Below are positions 15,807 to 24,460 of a DNA stretch of 64,000 nt, one piece after another. Location: positions 1 to 64,000 of the forward strand of contig JABCZL010000013.1 in assembly GCA_013289685.1 (NCBI GenBank). Reading direction: 5' to 3'. The notes under the pieces are model-generated. The model made no database searches, was not told the origin of the DNA, and saw nothing but the letters and a program-made list of their open reading frames with translations. The position numbers and the translations under genes are program-made. The DNA comes from Acidobacteriota bacterium (GTDB lineage Bacteria; Acidobacteriota; Terriglobia; Terriglobales; Acidobacteriaceae). How positions within the stretch are numbered: the first letter of the stretch is position 1; each line of letters begins with the position of its first letter.

Positions 15807-17405
15807 CTAGATGGCGATTCGCAACCGGGGATCTGAATTCTTGCGGGGCGTAGCGTCTGCGGTGTGAGAACGTACTTCGGGGCGTTTGCGGAAGACGGCC
15901 TTCACGCCTTCACGCCAGTGCTCGTCGATGCCAACGAATTCCCATTCGATTTCGGGCGCGACGTAGCGCAGGAGTACGTCGGTTTGAGGATGGACGTGTA
16001 ACGCGGGCGCGACCAGGTAGAGCAGCGGCTTTTCGGGGGAGAGCTCACGGTCCGCGAAATATCCGAAGCGCGGAAATTCTGCACGACTGTGATGCCATGC
16101 TACTCGCGACCAGTAATCCAGGCCCTGCAGGGGCAGGTGAATATCTTCGTCAGCCTTGAGCTCGACGACCGCCAGGCGGCCGTCGTGGGTGGTGGTTAAC
16201 ACGTCGAGCATGGCGCGATCCGAGGCGGAGAATGCGGGAACCTGCGAATACAGCGTATACGAGTTGAGGCGCTCGTCGATCACGCTGACGTCGGCGACGA
16301 CCAGCGATTCGAGCCAGCGCTCTGGGCGCAAGCGGAAGAGCGGATGCTGGCGCGGGCCGTAGGGATGGCGGGTGTCCCGCACAGCGGTGAGCAGTTGCAG
16401 GAAGAGCGGGAAGTTGTGCGAATCGAGAACGCGCTCTTCGGAGCCCACGCCGAAAACGATTTCCTGCTTAGTGCGGAAGGTTGCGGCCTCGGCGCCGATG
16501 CGGGCGCGGGCGAATTCCAGGCCTCGCCAGCGGAAGGCCAGTTCCGCGGCGGAGAGCACGGCGACCTCACAGTTGGGCAGGATGGTGTTGATGCGGGCGA
16601 TGGAGTCCGCGAACCTTTCGCGCGCGGCGGTTTCGTTGGTCGAGTGAACAAGGCGCGTGGCCACGTTGCCGCGGTCGGTGCAGTCGATTTCGGTCAGGGC
16701 GTCGTGACGCTCGTCGAGTTCGAGGAGGCTCCACTTGGCGGCGGCTTGATTGAGGTTGGCCATGCGCTCGCGGACCAGCGCGGAACAGCCTTGCGGGATG
16801 AACAGGTGCAGACCTTCGACGAGGAATTTGCCGGCGGAGGAATGGCGGCAGGTTTCGAGCCAGAGGATGGCGAAAGTGAGGGAGGCATCGATGGAGGCTT
16901 GCGTTTCCGAGGCGTTGACGCCGAGAACAGCGAAGGCCGACTGGCCGTGGCGAATGAGGCCGCGGGCATAGATGGGACCGAAGGATTTCTCCAGGTCGAC
17001 GGCGGTGGTGAGACGGGTGATGGTGAAGCCGGGATAATGGCGCTCAAGGGCGCGGCGCAGCTTTTGCTCGTAACTGGTCCGGGCCGCTTTTTTGGCGGAG
17101 GGCGAGCGGCGGTCGTGCTCGCGGCAAATCTCGAGACGGGAGGGACGCGACTGGCCGAGCCGCTGCACGAACAGTTTCAAGGTGCCGTTCTTCACCTCGG
17201 CATCGAGCACGCGGCGCACGGTGTTGCGCTCGGCCGACCAGAGGTGCAGCAGACATTTGTTGTACTCGCCGGAAATTGAGTACTTGGAGTGACCGAGGTC
17301 GAAGGCTACGGCGCCGTCCTCGAGCACGACTGCGCCGGAGGCCTCGCTGAGAAAATCCTGCAGGGTGCGGGTGAGGGCGTCTGGGGTCACAGGGGAATTG
17401 TGCAT
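15807..17405 (-). CDS. hypothetical protein with PD-(D/E)XK-like nuclease motif
   Basis: 532 residues from ATG 17405; a frame extending to 17705 exists but its first 100 residues look non-coding. No named family was recognised. In the C-terminal third, MLDVLTTTHDGRLAVVELKA (about 398-417) has the D-x(14)-ExK pattern of PD-(D/E)XK nucleases, with hydrophobic strands before each element. The N-terminal half is rich in Ala, Arg and Glu and has no other recognisable motif. Such proteins in Acidobacteriota have no known role; restriction, repair or a non-catalytic scaffold are possible. It is transcribed alone, away from tldD. Confidence 0.6.
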   Translation of the reverse strand: MHNSPVTPDALTRTLQDFLSEASGAVVLEDGAVAFDLGHSKYSISGEYNKCLLHLWSAERNTVRRVLDAEVKNGTLKLFVQRLGQSRPSRLEICREHDRRSPSAKKAARTSYEQKLRRALERHYPGFTITRLTTAVDLEKSFGPIYARGLIRHGQSAFAVLGVNASETQASIDASLTFAILWLETCRHSSAGKFLVEGLHLFIPQGCSALVRERMANLNQAAAKWSLLELDERHDALTEIDCTDRGNVATRLVHSTNETAARERFADSIARINTILPNCEVAVLSAAELAFRWRGLEFARARIGAEAATFRTKQEIVFGVGSEERVLDSHNFPLFLQLLTAVRDTRHPYGPRQHPLFRLRPERWLESLVVADVSVIDERLNSYTLYSQVPAFSASDRAMLDVLTTTHDGRLAVVELKADEDIHLPLQGLDYWSRVAWHHSRAEFPRFGYFADRELSPEKPLLYLVAPALHVHPQTDVLLRYVAPEIEWEFVGIDEHWREGVKAVFRKRPEVRSHTADATPRKNSDPRLRIAI

Positions 17406-17715
17406 ATTGGGAGAGGCTGTGTCTGTGACGAGTGACCATGGTTGTGGGAGGAGAGTGTGGAAGACTTGGTCGGGCCCGGGTGGATGGGTGGGGTGTGGGA
17501 TAATGAGGGAACTGGTCTGGAATGGCTTTTGGGCGTGCGTGGTGCCTCGGGGGCTATAAGGCCTTCTAGAGGAACGTTCTATCGCATCGCTAAGCGCTGC
17601 GCCACCCAAAACCATGCTTTTCTCATCAGTGCTTTCGCATGAGGCCTTCGCGTAACTGCGAACAGGAGTAGATTGCCGGCGAGTCGAGTCTCGGCTCGGT
17701 GGCATCTAAAAATAC
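17406..17715. other. divergent promoter region with GCGCTGCGCCACCC repeat
   Basis: No gene was found in this 310-bp gap. At 17586-17608 lies cgctaagcgctgcgccaccc, a member of a short repeat also seen near 20752-20778 and 29785-29810. The rest must hold promoters for the minus-strand gene and for tldD. Confidence 0.45.
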
Positions 17716-19197
17716 GTGGATAAACAAATTCTGGATAAGCATCTTTTGGATAAGCAGCGGTTCTTCTTCGAACACTACGGGCTGACAGAGAACGATCTCG
17801 AGCGCTATCTCGGGGCTGCGCTCTCGGCGGGCGGCGACTATGCCGACCTCTACTTTGAATATCTTTCGTCGACTTCGCTGATGGTGGACGAGTCGATGGT
17901 GAAGTCGGCGTCGCAGGGGATCTCGGCGGGATGCGGAGTGCGCGTGGTCTCCGGCGAGCGTACGGGCTACGCGTATACCGACGATCTATCTTCCGGGCGC
18001 ATCTTGCATGCGGCGCGGACCGCGGCTTTGATCGCGAGCGCTCCGGCGAAAACGACGGTTGCGGGATTTCGGAAAGCTGCGGCGCGAAGTTTGTATCCGG
18101 TGACGCTGCCTTCGGTGGATGCAGAAATCAGCGCTAAGGTTGAGCTTGTGATGCGGGCAGATAAGGCGGCACGGGCGTACGATCCTCGAATTCAGGAAGT
18201 GCGGGCGAGCTACGGCGACGAGTTGCGGAACATTCTGGTGGTGGGGTCGGATGGAACGTTTGCGGAAGATTCGCAGCCGCTCGCACGCATGAACGTGTCG
18301 TGCATCGCGAAGACGGAGGGGAACTCGGCGCGTGGGACGTCGGGCGGCGGCGGACGGGTCGCACTCGATTTCTTCTTTGGCGAGAAGACGCCGGAATTTT
18401 TTGCGAAGGAGTCGGCGCGGCAGGCGATTCTGCAACTGGATGCCCGCGAGGCTCCGGCGGGAGAGATGGAAGTGGTGCTGGGGCCGGGATGGCCGGGAGT
18501 TCTGCTGCACGAGGCGGTGGGACACGGGTTGGAAGCGGATTTCAATCGCAAGAAAACTTCAGCTTTCGCCGGCTTGGTGGGCAAGCGCGTGGCGAGCGAA
18601 AAGTGCACTGTCGTTGACAACGGAACGATGCCGTGGCGGCGTGGGTCGCTGAATGTGGACGATGAGGGCGAACCTACGCAGGAAACTGTGCTTATCGAAA
18701 ATGGAATTCTGAAGGGATATTTGAGCGACAAGCTTTCGTCGCGGTTGATGGGCATCTCCGACACCGGCAATGGGCGGCGGGAAAGTTATGAGCACATTCC
18801 GATGCCGCGCATGACGAACACTTATATGCTGGCGGGGCAGGATGATCCGGGAGATATTATCCGCTCGGTGAAGCACGGGATTTATGCGGTCAATTTTGGC
18901 GGCGGGCAGGTGGATATTACGAATGGGAAGTTCGTGTTCTCGGCCTCCGAGGCGTACATGATTGAAGACGGTCAGATAACGGCGCCGATCAAGGGCGCAA
19001 CGCTGATTGGTAATGGGCCCGATGTGTTGACGCGGGTTTCGATGGTGGGCAATGATCTGAAACTCGACGAGGGCGTGGGCACTTGCGGCAAGGATGGGCA
19101 GGCGGTGCCGGTGGGCGTGGGGATACCGACGCTGAAGATCGATCGGCTTACGGTGGGCGGGACTGCGAGGAAGGATCCGGGCGGGTTCATGCAGTAG
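17716..19197 (+). CDS. tldD: TldD metalloprotease
   Basis: 493 residues from a GTG codon, a normal length for TldD. The zinc-binding motif HEAVGHGLEADFNRK (about residue 264) is the HExxxH of the TldD/PmbA family. The TldD/TldE heterodimer degrades unfolded or linear peptides and in E. coli matures microcin B17 and CcdA. The next gene is TldE, 79 bp downstream on the same strand, as expected for the pair. No obvious ribosome site is seen before the start, and ATG codons inside are not in frame near it. Confidence 0.95.
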   Translation: MDKQILDKHLLDKQRFFFEHYGLTENDLERYLGAALSAGGDYADLYFEYLSSTSLMVDESMVKSASQGISAGCGVRVVSGERTGYAYTDDLSSGRILHAARTAALIASAPAKTTVAGFRKAAARSLYPVTLPSVDAEISAKVELVMRADKAARAYDPRIQEVRASYGDELRNILVVGSDGTFAEDSQPLARMNVSCIAKTEGNSARGTSGGGGRVALDFFFGEKTPEFFAKESARQAILQLDAREAPAGEMEVVLGPGWPGVLLHEAVGHGLEADFNRKKTSAFAGLVGKRVASEKCTVVDNGTMPWRRGSLNVDDEGEPTQETVLIENGILKGYLSDKLSSRLMGISDTGNGRRESYEHIPMPRMTNTYMLAGQDDPGDIIRSVKHGIYAVNFGGGQVDITNGKFVFSASEAYMIEDGQITAPIKGATLIGNGPDVLTRVSMVGNDLKLDEGVGTCGKDGQAVPVGVGIPTLKIDRLTVGGTARKDPGGFMQ

Positions 19198-19228
19198 ATT
19201 CCAGGGTGAGCGCCGGCAGAGTGCTTAG

Positions 19229-19256
19229 ATCCTTCGCTCCGCTCAGGATGACAACC
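19229..19256. repeat. TCCTTCGCTCCGCTCAGGATGACA repeat
   Basis: Single copy of the third dispersed family, located between tldD and tldE. See 15711-15782 and 21366-21450. Confidence 0.6.
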
Positions 19257-19294
19257 ATTTAGTCTGCGTTGGTCCCTTGCTTTTGCAAAATTCT

Positions 19295-20683
19295 ATGTCT
19301 TCTACTCAAGTCGTAACTGGAAACCCGAAAATCGAAACTGATCTCCGCGAGATTGCGCAGGATATTGTGCGGCGTGCGATGGCTGGTGGCGCCACCGCGG
19401 CGGAATGTGTCGTCCGCGAGGGCGATGAATTCTCTACTCTCGTCCGGCTTGGCCAAGTCGAGACTCTGAAAGAGTCGGGGTCGAAGTCGATTGGTGTGCG
19501 GGTGTTTTTCGGGCAGCGCGCGGCCAGCACGTACTCAAGTGATTTTTCGCGGGCGGGGCTTGACCGGATGGTGAAGTCGGCGTTGGAGCTGGCGCGGATT
19601 ACCTCGGAAGATCCGTTTGGTGGAATTCCGGAGGCCTCGCAACTCGGGGCGCTATCTGGCGAGCTGGATCTTTATCACGAAGACGTTTATTCGCTGCCCG
19701 GAGCCGAGCGCATCGACTACGCGCGTCGCGCGGAAAAAGCGGCGCTCGATTTTGATCCGCGGATCAAGAATTCCGAAGGCGGATCGTTCGACGCGGCGAC
19801 CGGGCACAAGGTTCTGGCGAACTCGCATGGATTTGTGGGGGAATATCGGCGGTCGTATTGCTCGGTGTCGGCGGTGCCGATCGCGCAGACTCCAGAGGGA
19901 GCGATGCAGCGCGATTTCTGGTACTCAGTGGCGCGTACGTTGGCGAAGCTCGATGCACCGGAGAAAGTTGGAAAGGTCGCGGCGGAACGGACGCTGCGCC
20001 GGCTGGGCGCGCGCAAGGCGAAGACCGCGCAGGTGCCGATTGTGTTCGATCCCATGGTTTCGACGTCGATTTTGGAGCATATTTTCGAAGGGGTGAACGG
20101 AGACTCGGTGTACCGGGGGGCGTCGTTTCTGGCGGGCAAGCTGGGACAGAAAATTGCCGGGGACAACGTCAACATCATCGACGATGGAACGATTGTGGGT
20201 GGCTTCGGAACGAGTCCGTTTGACGGTGAAGGTGTTCCGACGCGGCGCACTGTGGTGGTCGAGAACGGAGTGCTGAAGTCTTATTTACTCAACACCTACA
20301 CCGCTAAGAAACTTGGCATGCAGACTACGGGGAACGCTGCGCGCGGGCTGGCGGGGACGCCGGGCATTGGGCCGGGGAATTATTTTCTGCAGCCTGGGGC
20401 GCGGACTCCGAAGGAGTTGATCGCGGGAATTAAGGAAGGGCTTTACGTTACGGAATTTCTGGGGCAGGGCGTGAACCTGGTGACCGGCGATTATTCGCGC
20501 GGGGCTTCGGGGATGTGGATTTCCGGGGGAGAGTTCGCGTATCCGGTGGAAGAGATTACAGTGGCGGGGAATTTGAAGGAATTGTTTTTTAATATTTCGG
20601 AGATCGCGAATGATTTGGAGTTTCGGGGGTCGGTGGCGGCGCCGACGCTGCGCGTGGATGGGCTGATGGTGGGCGGGGAGTAG
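19295..20683 (+). CDS. pmbA: TldE/PmbA metalloprotease partner
   Basis: 462 residues from ATG 19295 (a TTG 6 codons upstream is also possible). The sequence shows the TldE/PmbA features (FSRAGLDRMVKSALELARIT, SILEHIFEGVNGDSVYRG, GIKEGLYVTEFLGQGVNLVTGDYSRGASG) without an HExxxH motif, as expected for the non-catalytic subunit. It forms a heterodimer with TldD. The two genes are on the same strand with a short repeat in the gap. Confidence 0.95.
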   Translation: MSSTQVVTGNPKIETDLREIAQDIVRRAMAGGATAAECVVREGDEFSTLVRLGQVETLKESGSKSIGVRVFFGQRAASTYSSDFSRAGLDRMVKSALELARITSEDPFGGIPEASQLGALSGELDLYHEDVYSLPGAERIDYARRAEKAALDFDPRIKNSEGGSFDAATGHKVLANSHGFVGEYRRSYCSVSAVPIAQTPEGAMQRDFWYSVARTLAKLDAPEKVGKVAAERTLRRLGARKAKTAQVPIVFDPMVSTSILEHIFEGVNGDSVYRGASFLAGKLGQKIAGDNVNIIDDGTIVGGFGTSPFDGEGVPTRRTVVVENGVLKSYLLNTYTAKKLGMQTTGNAARGLAGTPGIGPGNYFLQPGARTPKELIAGIKEGLYVTEFLGQGVNLVTGDYSRGASGMWISGGEFAYPVEEITVAGNLKELFFNISEIANDLEFRGSVAAPTLRVDGLMVGGE

Positions 20684-20979
20684 TTGAGCGGGAAGGCTGG
20701 CATAAGGTACCTCAGGGGCTAATGCCCCGGTGAGAGGCAGGGTGCTGATCGCAGCGCTGAAAGCGCTGCGCCACCCGAAGGCCGAAAGGGCTACGTCACC
20801 AAAGTACTGAAGTCCGCTACGCCGTCCAAATGCTGAGCGCGCTGCGCCTACTCAAACACGGAAAACCTGCGACAGCCAAATAGTTACGGCATTTCGGTGG
20901 GTGGCGCCGGGCTTTGCCCTGGTTTGGACGGCCGAGGCGGCCATCCCTACATGAGTCGTTGGAGTCGGCTGGCGGGGAA
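20684..20979. repeat. gene-free gap with GCGCTGCGCCACCC repeats
   Basis: The 296-bp gap carries ctcaggggctaatgccccgg (20710-20730), a short hairpin, then gctgaaagcgctgcgccacc (about 20756-20775). It reads as decayed repeat sequence. No gene seen. Confidence 0.5.
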
Positions 20980-21345
20980 ATGAAATTTGCCAAGGTGGTT
21001 TTCTGGATTGCCGGGATCTGGGGCGTGTTGATCCTGACGCCTCTTTATTTCATGTTTGATGCGATCTCGCGGAATGATCCTCCGGCGATTACGCATCCCG
21101 GGTTTTATTACGGGTTCGTCAGCGTGGGACTGGCTTGGCAGTTTGCATTTTTCGTCATTGCGCGGGATCCGGTACGGTTCCGGATGATGATGATTCCTTC
21201 GATGATTGAGAAAGTCGGGTATGGGGCTTCCCTGCTCGTGCTTTATTTCCAGCAGCGCATTCATCCGTCCGACCTCGTTTTTTCGGGCGTGGATATGCTG
21301 CTCGGGGTGCTTTTTCTGCTTGCGTTCTTTCGAACTTCCGCTTAG
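20980..21345 (+). CDS. small integral membrane protein, function unknown
   Basis: 121 residues from ATG 20980, which follows GGCGGGGAA as a ribosome site. Four hydrophobic segments are apparent: about 5-25, 45-63, 70-95 and 100-118. The sequence starts MKFAKVVFWIAGIWGVLILT and has a loop SRNDPPAITHPGFYYGFVS. No family was recognised. Confidence 0.7.
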   Translation: MKFAKVVFWIAGIWGVLILTPLYFMFDAISRNDPPAITHPGFYYGFVSVGLAWQFAFFVIARDPVRFRMMMIPSMIEKVGYGASLLVLYFQQRIHPSDLVFSGVDMLLGVLFLLAFFRTSA

Positions 21346-21365
21346 AGCCGCGTTGTTTGCGGGCC

Positions 21366-21450
21366 GAAGGACCTATGTAATTTGCTTGTCGCGAGGGTTG
21401 GCGGCAATTTACATAGATCCTTCGCGCAAAAGACGCGCTCAGGATGACAA
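21366..21450. repeat. inverted repeat plus CGCTCAGGATGACA tail
   Basis: gacctatgtaatttgc (21370-21385) pairs imperfectly with gcaatttacatagatcc (21404-21420), followed by cttcgcgcaaaagacgcgctcaggatgacaagg. It combines two elements of the third repeat family. Confidence 0.6.
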
Positions 21451-21499
21451 GGGTTGAGGGTGAATCGACAATCAAAAAGCAACAGCCTACAATTCCTCC

Positions 21500-22003
21500 A
21501 TGAGCAGCTTGGGACAGCCAACTCCGGTTGCTGAGGAACGCGACTCCAGCCGGTTGATTATTGGGATCGCCGTGGCGGTGGTGATTGGGGGTGCGCTGGC
21601 AGCTGCGTTTTTGCTGCGCGAACCGCCGAAGATCGCGAAGCCGGCGTCGCCCTACATTGCCAGCCTGAAGCTTTCCGATTTCAAGATGAGCGCGGCGGAG
21701 AATTTTGTCGGGCACACGGTCAGCTACATCGATGGCACGATTACGAATGCGAGCGACAAGACGGTGACGCACGTCGTGGTGGAAGTTGTGTTCCAGGACT
21801 CGATGGGGCAGATGGCGCAGCGGGAAGAAGTGCCGCTGCAGGTGGTCCGGACGAATGGAGCTTATCTGGAGCCGGTGGATCTCAGCGTTTCTCCGCTAGC
21901 TACGGGACAGGCCCAGCCGTTTCGGCTGACGTTCGACAGCATATCGGCGCAGTGGAACCGAAATTATCCGGAGATTAGGGTTACGGATGTGACGGTGAAG
22001 TAG
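21500..22003 (+). CDS. membrane-anchored DUF2393/FxLYD-like protein
   Basis: 167 residues. A single membrane helix lies at about 22-42 (IGIAVAVVIGGALAAAFLL), with a short cytoplasmic N-terminus. The outside domain (about 55-165) contains SYIDGTITNASDKTVTHVVVEVVF and is of the beta-sandwich kind seen in FxLYD/DUF2393 proteins. No enzymatic residues are visible. It lies just upstream of selD, separated by a palindromic repeat, so it is probably not in the same operon. Confidence 0.7.
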   Translation: MSSLGQPTPVAEERDSSRLIIGIAVAVVIGGALAAAFLLREPPKIAKPASPYIASLKLSDFKMSAAENFVGHTVSYIDGTITNASDKTVTHVVVEVVFQDSMGQMAQREEVPLQVVRTNGAYLEPVDLSVSPLATGQAQPFRLTFDSISAQWNRNYPEIRVTDVTVK

Positions 22004-22024
22004 GAATTCTCTTCGAAAGCTCAC

Positions 22025-22098
22025 AGGGGCTGAAGCCCTGCGGATTCCCAAAGGCTTTACGCGGCCCTTGAAGGGCCGCTCTTCCACGGTGATGCACC
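22025..22098. repeat. dispersed palindromic repeat, copy 3
   Basis: Has ggggctgaagccctgcggat and GCGGCCCTtgaaGGGCCGC with tcttccacggtg. It lies 42-115 bp upstream of the selD start. Confidence 0.8.
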
Positions 22099-22139
22099 CC
22101 TCGGCGAGTTCCAGTGGACCGTTCCAGTAAAATGAATCC

Positions 22140-23201
22140 ATGTCTGAGAGCAAGCCGTTTCGGCTGACGGAGTCGGTGAAAGCTGCGGGTTGAGCTTCTA
22201 AGCTGAGTCCGGCGGCGCTGGACACGGTGCTTGGGAAATTAGCCCGGCAACATGACCCGAACGTTCTGGTCGGTTTCGATCATGCCGACGACGCCGGAGT
22301 GTATCTGATCGGGCCCGATCAGGCGCTGGTGCAGACGGTCGATTTCTTCACGCCGGTGGTCGACGATCCTTATACGTTCGGGCAGATTGCTGCCACCAAC
22401 GCGCTGAGCGATGTGTATGCGATGGGCGGGAAGCCGCTCACGGCGCTCGCTCTGGTGTGTTTTCCGGAGAAGGCCGATCTGGCCATTCTGGAGCGGATTC
22501 TGGCGGGTGGATTGTCGAAGATGATTGAGGCGGGATGCACAGTGATCGGTGGGCACAGCATTCGTGACGAAGAAACGAAGTTCGGATATTCGGTTACGGG
22601 GATGGTTCATCCGAAGAAGGTTCTGGCGAACGGCGGCGCCAAACCGGGAGATGCTCTGCTGTTCACCAAGGCGATCGGGACTGGGGTGATTTCCACAGCG
22701 ATCAAGAAAGGGAAAGCCGAGCCGCAGTGGATTGAAGCAGCGGTGCGGTCGATGACGACGCTGAACCAGCGGGCGGCTGAGGTGATCGTCGCTGATTCAA
22801 ACCAGGGCGGGAATTATCGCGTGAGTGCGATGACCGATGTTACTGGATTCGGGTTGATCGGGCATGCGCGGGAGATGGTGCTGGCCTCGGATGTGTCGAT
22901 TCGCATTTCTGCCGGGAAAGTTCCGCTGCTGGAGGGGGCGCTGGAGTGCGTGCGAGCGGGATACATCCCGGGGGGATTGAAGAACAATCGGGACTTTGCT
23001 GAGTGTCTGGTGGAGTACGACGAAGGTGTTCCGGAGGATGTGCGGGCGTTGTTGTTTGATCCGCAGACTGCGGGAGGGTTGCTGATTGCGACGCCGGAAG
23101 GGCAGCGGTTGCTGAAGGCTCTCACTGGTGCCGGAGTTGCGGCGGTGGAGATTGGGCAGGTGTTGCCGAGTGGCAGGCCGCGCATTCGGGTTTCACGTTG
23201 A
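22140..23201 (+). CDS. selD: selenide, water dikinase SelD (probable selenoprotein, UGA at codon 18)
   Basis: 353 residues including Sec18. ATG 22140 opens a frame MSESKPFRLTESVKAAG-U-ASKLSPAAL, in which the TGA at 22191-22193 falls exactly where other SelD proteins have catalytic Cys or Sec (GAGCGCKISP in E. coli). Past it the frame is open to 23201 and contains the SelD/AIR synthetase hallmarks FDHADDAGVYLIGPDQALVQ and TVDFFTPVVDDPYTFGQIAATN. SelD makes selenophosphate from selenide and ATP. The 22207-22223 hairpin downstream fits a bacterial SECIS. If the UGA were a stop, the catalytic residue would be lost. The reading is inferred; SelA, SelB and tRNA-Sec are not in the window. Confidence 0.88.
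22207..22223 (+). promoter_or_regulatory. candidate SECIS hairpin in selD
   Basis: GTCCGG (22207-22212) pairs with CTGGAC (22218-22223), including one G-U pair, around the loop CGGCG. The stem begins 13 bases after the UGA at 22191-22193 and the loop is 20-24 bases after it, within the range of bacterial SECIS elements recognised by SelB. Confidence 0.65.
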
Positions 23202-23263
23202 TCTGTTTGAGATCGCCGCATCGTCGTGACGATTCCTGACATCCTTTTGGGAGATCGTTGACT

Positions 23264-23284
23264 CCGCGGGCGAGACGCCCGCGG
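23264..23284. repeat. perfect hairpin after selD
   Basis: CCGCGGGCG (23264-23272) pairs with CGCCCGCGG (23276-23284) around aga. No T tract follows. It belongs to a general class of short GC-rich palindromes in this window. Confidence 0.65.
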
Positions 23285-23325
23285 GACAGCTGGCAGGATG
23301 CCGGCGCTGCAAGCGAGGTGCAATT

Positions 23326-24315
23326 ATGCAGATTCGCGAGCTTGGTCGTAGTGGCCTCAAGGTTTCGGCCCAGGGGCTGGGGTGCATGGGGATGTCGGAG
23401 TTTTATGGTCCGCGGGATGACGAGGAATCGATTGCGACGATTCATCGCGCGCTGGAACTTGGGATCACGTTTCTCGATACGGCGGATGCTTACGGGCCGT
23501 ATAAGAACGAAAAGCTGGTGGGCAAGGCAATCAAAGGCAAGCGCGACAAGATTGTGTTGGCGACGAAGTTTGGGATCGTGCGGGATCCGAGTAATCCGAA
23601 TGTGCGCGGGATCAGCGGGAAGGCTGACTACGTTCGCCAGTCGTGCGAGGCCAGCTTGCGGCGGCTGGGAGTGGAGACGATCGATCTTTATTACCAGCAC
23701 CGCGTCGATCCGAAGACGCCGATTGAAGAGACGGTGGGGGCGATGGCCGAGTTGGTGAAGGTGGGGAAGGTGCGGCATCTGGGGCTCTCGGAGGCTTCGG
23801 TGCCGACGCTGCGGCGCGCGATGAAAGTGCATCCGATTGCGGCGTTGCAGACGGAATATTCGTTGTGGACGCGCGATCCGGAGGGTGGGATTCTGGCGGC
23901 GTGCCGCGAGTTAGGGATTGGGTTTGTGGCGTACAGTCCGCTGGGGCGCGGGTTCTTGACGGGGCAGTTTCGGAAGTTTGAAGACTTGGCGGAGGATGAC
24001 TATCGGCGGATGAGTCCGCGGTTTCAGGGGGAGAATTTTCAGAAGAATCTGGATCTCGTCCGGCGTGTGGAGGAGATCGCTCGCGAGAAGGGGTGCACGG
24101 CTTCGCAGTTGGCGCTGGCTTGGGTGCTGGCGCAGGGTTCGGATATCGTTCCGATTCCGGGGACCAAGCGGCGGAAATATTTGGAGGAGAACGCGGCGGC
24201 TGAGTCGGTGAAGCTTACGCAAGAAGACTTGCGGAGGATTGATGAAGTGTTTCCGCCGGAGGTGGCCGCGGGGGGAAGGTATCCGGAGCACATGATGGCG
24301 TTGGTGAATGGATGA
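23326..24315 (+). CDS. aldo/keto reductase family oxidoreductase
   Basis: 329 residues, of the usual size for the AKR superfamily. The tetrad is visible as Asp in FLDTADAYG, Tyr in the same motif, Lys in VLATKFG and His in YYQHRVD. The sequence starts [20 protein letters not shown] and has the C-terminal [18 protein letters not shown] that binds NADP(H). It reduces an unidentified carbonyl substrate with NADPH. The GAGGTG ribosome site is before the ATG. It lies 124 bp after selD and may be co-transcribed, without a functional link. Confidence 0.9.
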   Translation: MQIRELGRSGLKVSAQGLGCMGMSEFYGPRDDEESIATIHRALELGITFLDTADAYGPYKNEKLVGKAIKGKRDKIVLATKFGIVRDPSNPNVRGISGKADYVRQSCEASLRRLGVETIDLYYQHRVDPKTPIEETVGAMAELVKVGKVRHLGLSEASVPTLRRAMKVHPIAALQTEYSLWTRDPEGGILAACRELGIGFVAYSPLGRGFLTGQFRKFEDLAEDDYRRMSPRFQGENFQKNLDLVRRVEEIAREKGCTASQLALAWVLAQGSDIVPIPGTKRRKYLEENAAAESVKLTQEDLRRIDEVFPPEVAAGGRYPEHMMALVNG

Positions 24316-24321
24316 GGGGGC

Positions 24322-24386
24322 GGGGGCTAAAGCCCATTGATTCAGGGCCCCTTGACGCGGCCCTATAAGGGCCGCTCTTTCACGTT
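24322..24386. repeat. dispersed palindromic repeat, copy 4
   Basis: Diverged copy with gggggctaaagcccattg and GCGGCCCTataaGGGCCGC followed by tctttcacg. It separates the reductase from gyrA. A second GC hairpin (gcgcgggc/gcccgcgc) is at about 24423-24442. Confidence 0.75.
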
Positions 24387-24460
24387 TCTATCGACCGCGG
24401 AGATCCTCTCCAGATTCAAACAGCGCGGGCGGGGGGCCCGCGCCACATCATCATCTTTCC

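Noticed and set aside
17406..17705. 100-residue N-terminal extension of the PD-(D/E)XK-like protein
   Set aside because: The extension is rich in Ser, Arg and Pro with no conserved look, and it overlaps a repeat; the ATG at 17405 is preferred.
22227..23201. SelD starting at GTG 22227
   Set aside because: This start removes the catalytic loop; reading the upstream in-frame UGA as Sec gives a complete SelD N-terminus.
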